This document shows positions 25,386-28,418 of a DNA stretch of 28,418 bases, piece after piece; the first letter of the stretch is position 1, and every line of letters begins with the position of its first letter. The notes under the pieces were generated by a model. It did no database searches, was not told the origin of the DNA, and saw only the letters and a list, made by a program, of their open reading frames with translations. This DNA is from Paramuribaculum sp. GTDB taxonomy: Bacteria > Bacteroidota > Bacteroidia > Bacteroidales > Muribaculaceae. The stretch is taken from NCBI GenBank assembly GCA_029058455.1, contig JAIDXU010000188.1, forward strand, positions 1-28,418, read 5' to 3'. Made by a program: the position numbers and the translations under genes.

Positions 25386-25393
25386 CAAAATTA
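25386..25393 (-). promoter_or_regulatory. -7 element for the TonB receptor/DUF4249 operon
   Basis: Read on the minus strand this is TAATTTTG, an exact TAnnTTTG, 28 bases before the receptor ATG. A TTTG on the same strand (25416-25419) is 22 bases upstream, slightly beyond the usual 19-21. Confidence 0.55.
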
Positions 25394-25465
25394 ATGATTT
25401 TTGGATATATCCCCTCAAAGCGAAGTTGATTTTTGGCGCCGCACGATGATGGAGCACAACTATAT

Positions 25466-25495
25466 GTTGCGGGTGAGAAATTTTTTGTAACTTTG
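25466..25495 (+). promoter_or_regulatory. Promoter of the secreted protein at 25570
   Basis: GTTG (25466-25469), an 18-base spacer and TAACTTTG (25488-25495), close to the Bacteroidota consensus. With the opposing element at 25386-25393 it forms a compact divergent promoter region. Confidence 0.65.
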
Positions 25496-25569
25496 CGGCT
25501 CAAAATTTATATGGTGTGAAATCCACACCGAAAAGATTGCTTAAAATTTATAATTCCAAAAATTATCAC

Positions 25570-27360
25570 ATGAAGAAATTTTACACATTAGTGACCGTTA
25601 TGGCGGGAGTGCTTGCCGGCTATGCACAGACTCCGGTGCCTTTGGCCCACACCGACTATACCGGTGATTCGTTTAAGGCCAACTGGACAAATGCCGACAA
25701 TGCCCGTATTTCGGTTTTCTCGATCAGTAAGGATCAGACCGGCAGCGATGCCCAGAACTTCAGCTCAATAATCAAGAATGGTGCAGTGGATGCCGAGGCT
25801 GCCGCGTCGCTCGCTCCGATGTGGGGTGTTGATGTGACCTCAACCGGCTCAAAGAGCGTCATGAAAATCGACGGCAAGGATTGTGTGCTCATGGATTCGG
25901 AGGGTGACGCCATCACCATTATCTGCCAGAAGGGATTTATCAACAGTCTCAATATCGCCGCCGTGCTTGCCGATTTTGCCGGTGGTGATGAATATCCCTA
26001 TTTCACTTTCGATCTGCTCGAAAACGACGGTTCGCGCATGGGTATCATCATGAATATCTCGGCCGAAGTGTTTGTAACTAATCCCGAATATGACTTCGGT
26101 TATCTGTTTAACAATCTTTCGGCGCTTAAAATCATATTCCACAAGTCGGAAGGTGTTTCGGGCAATCTTGCTATCAAGGAAATCACCGTGGGTTATGACA
26201 AGCGCGAATATCTCGCTGAGAAGACACCGGTGAGCGGAGGCAGTTATACCGTGACCGGCTGCGACCCGGAGAAAGCATATTTCTACTGCCTTCTGCCGTT
26301 AAACTCCGATGAGGAGAGTATTCTTGAGACAGTTGACGATTTCCTCGCGCCTCTCACTCTCGAGGCTGAGGTGTTGTCGTCGGTTTCCTATCGCGCTGCG
26401 TGGGCCACACCCTATAAGGCCGAGGAATGTGTGGTGGAAAACTGCCTCGTAAATATTTTTGACAAAGAGGGTAAGGTGGATATATATCACGATGATTTCG
26501 ACAAGGCCGACAAAGGTTCGCTTGAGGTGCCCGATTATGTCAGCTCGCTCGACGACTACACTGTGATGCCCGGATGGGAAGTGGCCGGCGCCGCCGCACG
26601 TATTGCCCCCGGAATGATCGGAACAGCCAAGAGTAGCCGTCCCTGGCCCCCTACCGGCGGCTATCTCTATTCTCCCGCACTCGACCTTTCGGCCGACAAC
26701 GGCAGATATACCGTATCTACCCGCGTGTATGGCACTCCCGGCGATGTGATTACGGTTTATCGTGAGGATTCGATGGCTCCCGATTATTCGCTGGTGTGCC
26801 ATAAACTCACCGTCGGCGAAGATGGCTGGGCTGAGGAAAGTTGGGAAATGACCGATGGTGTGGCCGGAAAGTCAATCAGGTTTGAATCAAAAGGAATGTT
26901 GCAGTTCCTCATTGACTATCTATATATTTCGCAGACCTTCCCCGCCGGATATACTCAATATCTGACCGAGAGTGAGAAAACCCTCGATGCCGGCGAGACG
27001 GATTGTGTGTTTGACAATTTGGCTGAGAATGCCACCTATGCCTACCGCATCAAGTCGCTCGGTAAGGATCTCAACGGTCAACCCCGCGAATCGGCATATT
27101 CGGAATATCGCATGGTTGATCTGTCGTCAGCCGGAATAGAATCAGCTCAGGAGAATGAGGGTGCTGTTGTTACCGTTACTCCGGGCGCTGTCAACGTTAA
27201 AGTTTCGGAGTCATGCACCGTGGCTATCTATTCAGTTACCGGTGTGCGTCTTGTTGCCCGTAAAGCCGAGAGCGCATCAACTCTGAGCTTTAACATTCCT
27301 TCGGGCAATGCCGTGATTGTGACTGCCGGAGGAAAGGCTGTGAAAGTGCTTATCCCCTGA
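25570..27360 (+). CDS. Secreted multi-domain protein with type IX-like C-terminal sorting domain
   Basis: A 596-residue secreted protein. The signal peptide (MKKFYTLVTVMAGVLAGYAQ) is followed by a fibronectin-III-like strand set (HTDYTGDSFKANW). A beta-rich region comes next, then another FnIII-like unit near 255-300, a choice-of-anchor-J/cleaved-adhesin-like module (about 305-460, YHDDFDKAD...GGYLYSPALDLS) and a C-terminal domain (about 525-596). The last has the layout of type IX sorting type A tails (VTVTPGAVNVKV, AIYSVTGVRLV, FNIPSGNAVIVTAGGKAVKVLI). No catalytic motif is visible, so adhesion or glycan binding is the best guess. The start at 25570 was preferred over an upstream one at 25516 because it begins at a clean signal peptide. 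A terminator hairpin follows its stop. Confidence 0.8.
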   Translation: MKKFYTLVTVMAGVLAGYAQTPVPLAHTDYTGDSFKANWTNADNARISVFSISKDQTGSDAQNFSSIIKNGAVDAEAAASLAPMWGVDVTSTGSKSVMKIDGKDCVLMDSEGDAITIICQKGFINSLNIAAVLADFAGGDEYPYFTFDLLENDGSRMGIIMNISAEVFVTNPEYDFGYLFNNLSALKIIFHKSEGVSGNLAIKEITVGYDKREYLAEKTPVSGGSYTVTGCDPEKAYFYCLLPLNSDEESILETVDDFLAPLTLEAEVLSSVSYRAAWATPYKAEECVVENCLVNIFDKEGKVDIYHDDFDKADKGSLEVPDYVSSLDDYTVMPGWEVAGAAARIAPGMIGTAKSSRPWPPTGGYLYSPALDLSADNGRYTVSTRVYGTPGDVITVYREDSMAPDYSLVCHKLTVGEDGWAEESWEMTDGVAGKSIRFESKGMLQFLIDYLYISQTFPAGYTQYLTESEKTLDAGETDCVFDNLAENATYAYRIKSLGKDLNGQPRESAYSEYRMVDLSSAGIESAQENEGAVVTVTPGAVNVKVSESCTVAIYSVTGVRLVARKAESASTLSFNIPSGNAVIVTAGGKAVKVLIP

Positions 27361-27375
27361 TTCATACTGTAATAT

Positions 27376-27422
27376 AAATAATATAGGCTGTGGTTCAGAT
27401 GAAGTCACGGCCTATATTATTT
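27376..27422 (+). terminator. Terminator hairpin after the secreted protein
   Basis: A 17-pair stem (27376-27392 with 27406-27422, including one T-G wobble and an AATAATATAGGC arm) with a 13-base loop and a T-rich end, 15 bases past the stop. It separates the secreted protein from the HigBA module. Confidence 0.8.
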
Positions 27423-27451
27423 TGATGTGGAATAGAAAAATTTTAGTCGTA

Positions 27452-27471
27452 ATTTTCCATATATGGAAAAT
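27452..27471. promoter_or_regulatory. 20-bp perfect palindrome, probable HigA operator
   Basis: ATTTTCCATATATGGAAAAT is fully self-complementary and lies immediately upstream of the -7 element, over the -33 and spacer region of the HigBA promoter. That is where an autorepressing HigA dimer would be expected to bind. Confidence 0.7.
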
Positions 27472-27477
27472 ATTTTA

Positions 27478-27485
27478 TACCTTTG
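27478..27485 (+). promoter_or_regulatory. -7 element of the HigBA module
   Basis: TACCTTTG is an exact TAnnTTTG, 22 bases before the toxin ATG. A TTTC (27454-27457), inside the palindrome, is 20 bases upstream and would be the -33 element. Confidence 0.7.
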
Positions 27486-27507
27486 TAAGTAAATAAAGTA
27501 GTTAATA

Positions 27508-27849
27508 ATGGAACAATCCAGGAAATTCAAGGTGATAATCTCTGAGGAGGTTGACAAGTTTCTCGAGGGTATTGATCCGAAAGCTAAAGCCAAGATATTC
27601 TATAATATCAATTTGGTAGCTGCCGGTAGGATTGATAAGGAATTATTCAAGAAACTTGAGGGAACTGATATTTGGGAATTCAGGACTCTATTTTCCGGGA
27701 TTGCATATAGACTGCTGTCTTTTTTTGATAGAGATGAGCAAGCTCTTATAATAACTACTCACGGATTCATAAAAAAGACGCAAAAGACTCCTCACAAAGA
27801 GATTGAGAGAGCAAAACTTATACGAACCGAGTATTTCAATCAAAAGTAA
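27508..27849 (+). CDS. higB: HigB/Gp49-like RelE-superfamily toxin
   Basis: A 113-residue toxin of the phage-derived Gp49/HigB group, a ribosome-dependent mRNA endonuclease. The family pattern is clear: a beta-alpha start (FKVIISEEVDKFLEGIDPKAKAKI), LEGTDIWEFRTLFSGIAYRLLSFF, then IITTHGFIKKTQKTPHKEIERAKLIRTEYF, with the KKTxKTPxxEIxxA stretch diagnostic. It precedes its antitoxin, the order usual for higBA. One base separates its stop from the antitoxin ATG. The base composition is more AT-rich than the flanking secreted-protein gene. The symbol denotes family, not proven orthology. Confidence 0.88.
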   Translation: MEQSRKFKVIISEEVDKFLEGIDPKAKAKIFYNINLVAAGRIDKELFKKLEGTDIWEFRTLFSGIAYRLLSFFDRDEQALIITTHGFIKKTQKTPHKEIERAKLIRTEYFNQK

Positions 27850-27850
27850 T

Positions 27851-28177
27851 ATGGCGATGAAATTTTATACTTTAGAAGAAATGACCGATAAGCATATCGG
27901 CAAGCGTGGCACTCCGGAAAGAGAGAGTTTTGAAGCCGATGTAGAGGCCGCCTTGATTGGAGCCTCTATCAAAGAGGCTCGTAAGGCGCAGAATCTTACT
28001 CAGAGAGAACTTGGGGAGAGAGTCGGAGTGCAGACTGCTCAGATTTCAAAAATTGAAAGCGGCCGAAACCTGACAATAGCAACTATTGTCAGAGTCCTGA
28101 AGGCTCTCGGACTTTCGGCCGACTTTTCAATTCAAGGGCTTGCACCCGTGCGATTGGGCGCAGGAGCAAAAGTATAA
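27851..28177 (+). CDS. higA: HigA-like XRE antitoxin
   Basis: A 108-residue antitoxin. The N-terminal half (MKFYTLEEMTDKHIGKRGTPERESFEADVEAAL) would bind HigB. The C-terminal half holds an XRE/Cro helix-turn-helix (about 37-90; IKEARKAQNLTQRELGERVGVQTAQISKIESGRNLTIATIVRVLKALG). It neutralises the toxin and should autorepress the operon through the palindrome at 27452-27471. The frame is open upstream into the toxin gene (27803), but the ATG at 27851 gives the family-typical beginning; the ATG six bases later is an alternative. Confidence 0.9.
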   Translation: MAMKFYTLEEMTDKHIGKRGTPERESFEADVEAALIGASIKEARKAQNLTQRELGERVGVQTAQISKIESGRNLTIATIVRVLKALGLSADFSIQGLAPVRLGAGAKV

Positions 28178-28269
28178 TAAATTTTAGTGACTTTATACGA
28201 AATTACCCCGAACAGAGTGGCACCAAGTATAAGAGAAGAAAACAGGAGTAGGAGCAAATTTAGTATAGA

Positions 28270-28365
28270 CTACCAGCAAACATAATGTTTAACCGTAATC
28301 CAGCGATGTAAGCGTGTATCATACTCGCGGGTTATATTTACTAAAATCTCTCTTGTCTTTTTCAT
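28270..28365 (-). other. Possible 31-codon ORF or gene remnant
   Basis: On the minus strand an ATG at 28365 opens a 31-residue frame (MKKTREILVNITREYD...) ending at 28270. It begins like a genuine small protein, but I recognise no family and there is no clear promoter. The rest of 28178-28418 shows no gene or strong repeat. It may be a degraded 5' fragment. Confidence 0.2.
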
Positions 28366-28418
28366 TGGAAATATTTATGATTTATATAGTTAAACAATTT
28401 GGAGTATCGGTCTATGTG

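Overview
The window looks like a chromosomal segment from a gut Bacteroidales bacterium, most likely of the Muribaculaceae/Prevotella/Bacteroides type. The grounds are TonB-dependent receptors paired with surface lipoproteins, secreted proteins ending in type IX-like sorting tails, several -7 promoter elements of the form TAnnTTTG, no obvious Shine-Dalgarno sites, and families typical of Bacteroidota (DUF4492, DUF2851, DUF4249, DUF5689, DUF6359, DUF2752). The taxonomic call is inference from gene content; no 16S gene is present.

Layout. Bases 1-1996 hold the 3' part of a GH36 alpha-galactosidase (its start lies left of the window). It converges on a small minus-strand thioredoxin across a long hairpin. 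From 2680 a tight plus-strand run carries a HAD phosphatase, a one-TM DUF4492 protein, cydA and cydB (cytochrome bd quinol oxidase) and a DUF2851 protein. From 7864 a second run encodes a TonB-dependent receptor, two related lipoproteins of the DUF5689 type (the second enlarged with three DUF6359-like repeats and a choice-of-anchor-J-like domain), deoxyribose-phosphate aldolase (deoC), a GYF/CD225 membrane protein and a DUF2752 membrane protein. No promoter or strong terminator is obvious inside this run, so an extended operon is possible.

An AT-rich YafQ-type toxin-antitoxin pair (16675-17166) follows, bracketed by similar short direct repeats. Next come a very large secreted M60-like metallopeptidase (17402-21514, probably acting on glycoproteins or mucin), a strong GC-rich hairpin, and a four-helix-bundle protein fused to a topoisomerase-type zinc finger. 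A minus-strand TonB receptor/DUF4249 lipoprotein pair (22489-25357) diverges from a secreted multi-domain protein with a C-terminal sorting tail (25570-27360). The window ends with a HigB/HigA toxin-antitoxin pair that has a perfect 20-bp palindrome in its promoter, and a short non-coding or degenerate tail.

Functionally the region combines envelope and nutrient acquisition (alpha-galactosides, glycoprotein, two TonB uptake systems), microaerobic respiration (cytochrome bd), deoxynucleoside catabolism (deoC) and two toxin-antitoxin modules. The most interesting untested idea is that the receptor, the DUF5689/DUF6359 lipoproteins and deoC form a capture and catabolism system for nucleic acid or deoxynucleosides. 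No tRNA, rRNA, CRISPR array, insertion sequence or integrase was seen, and no gene-free stretch exceeds 300 bases.
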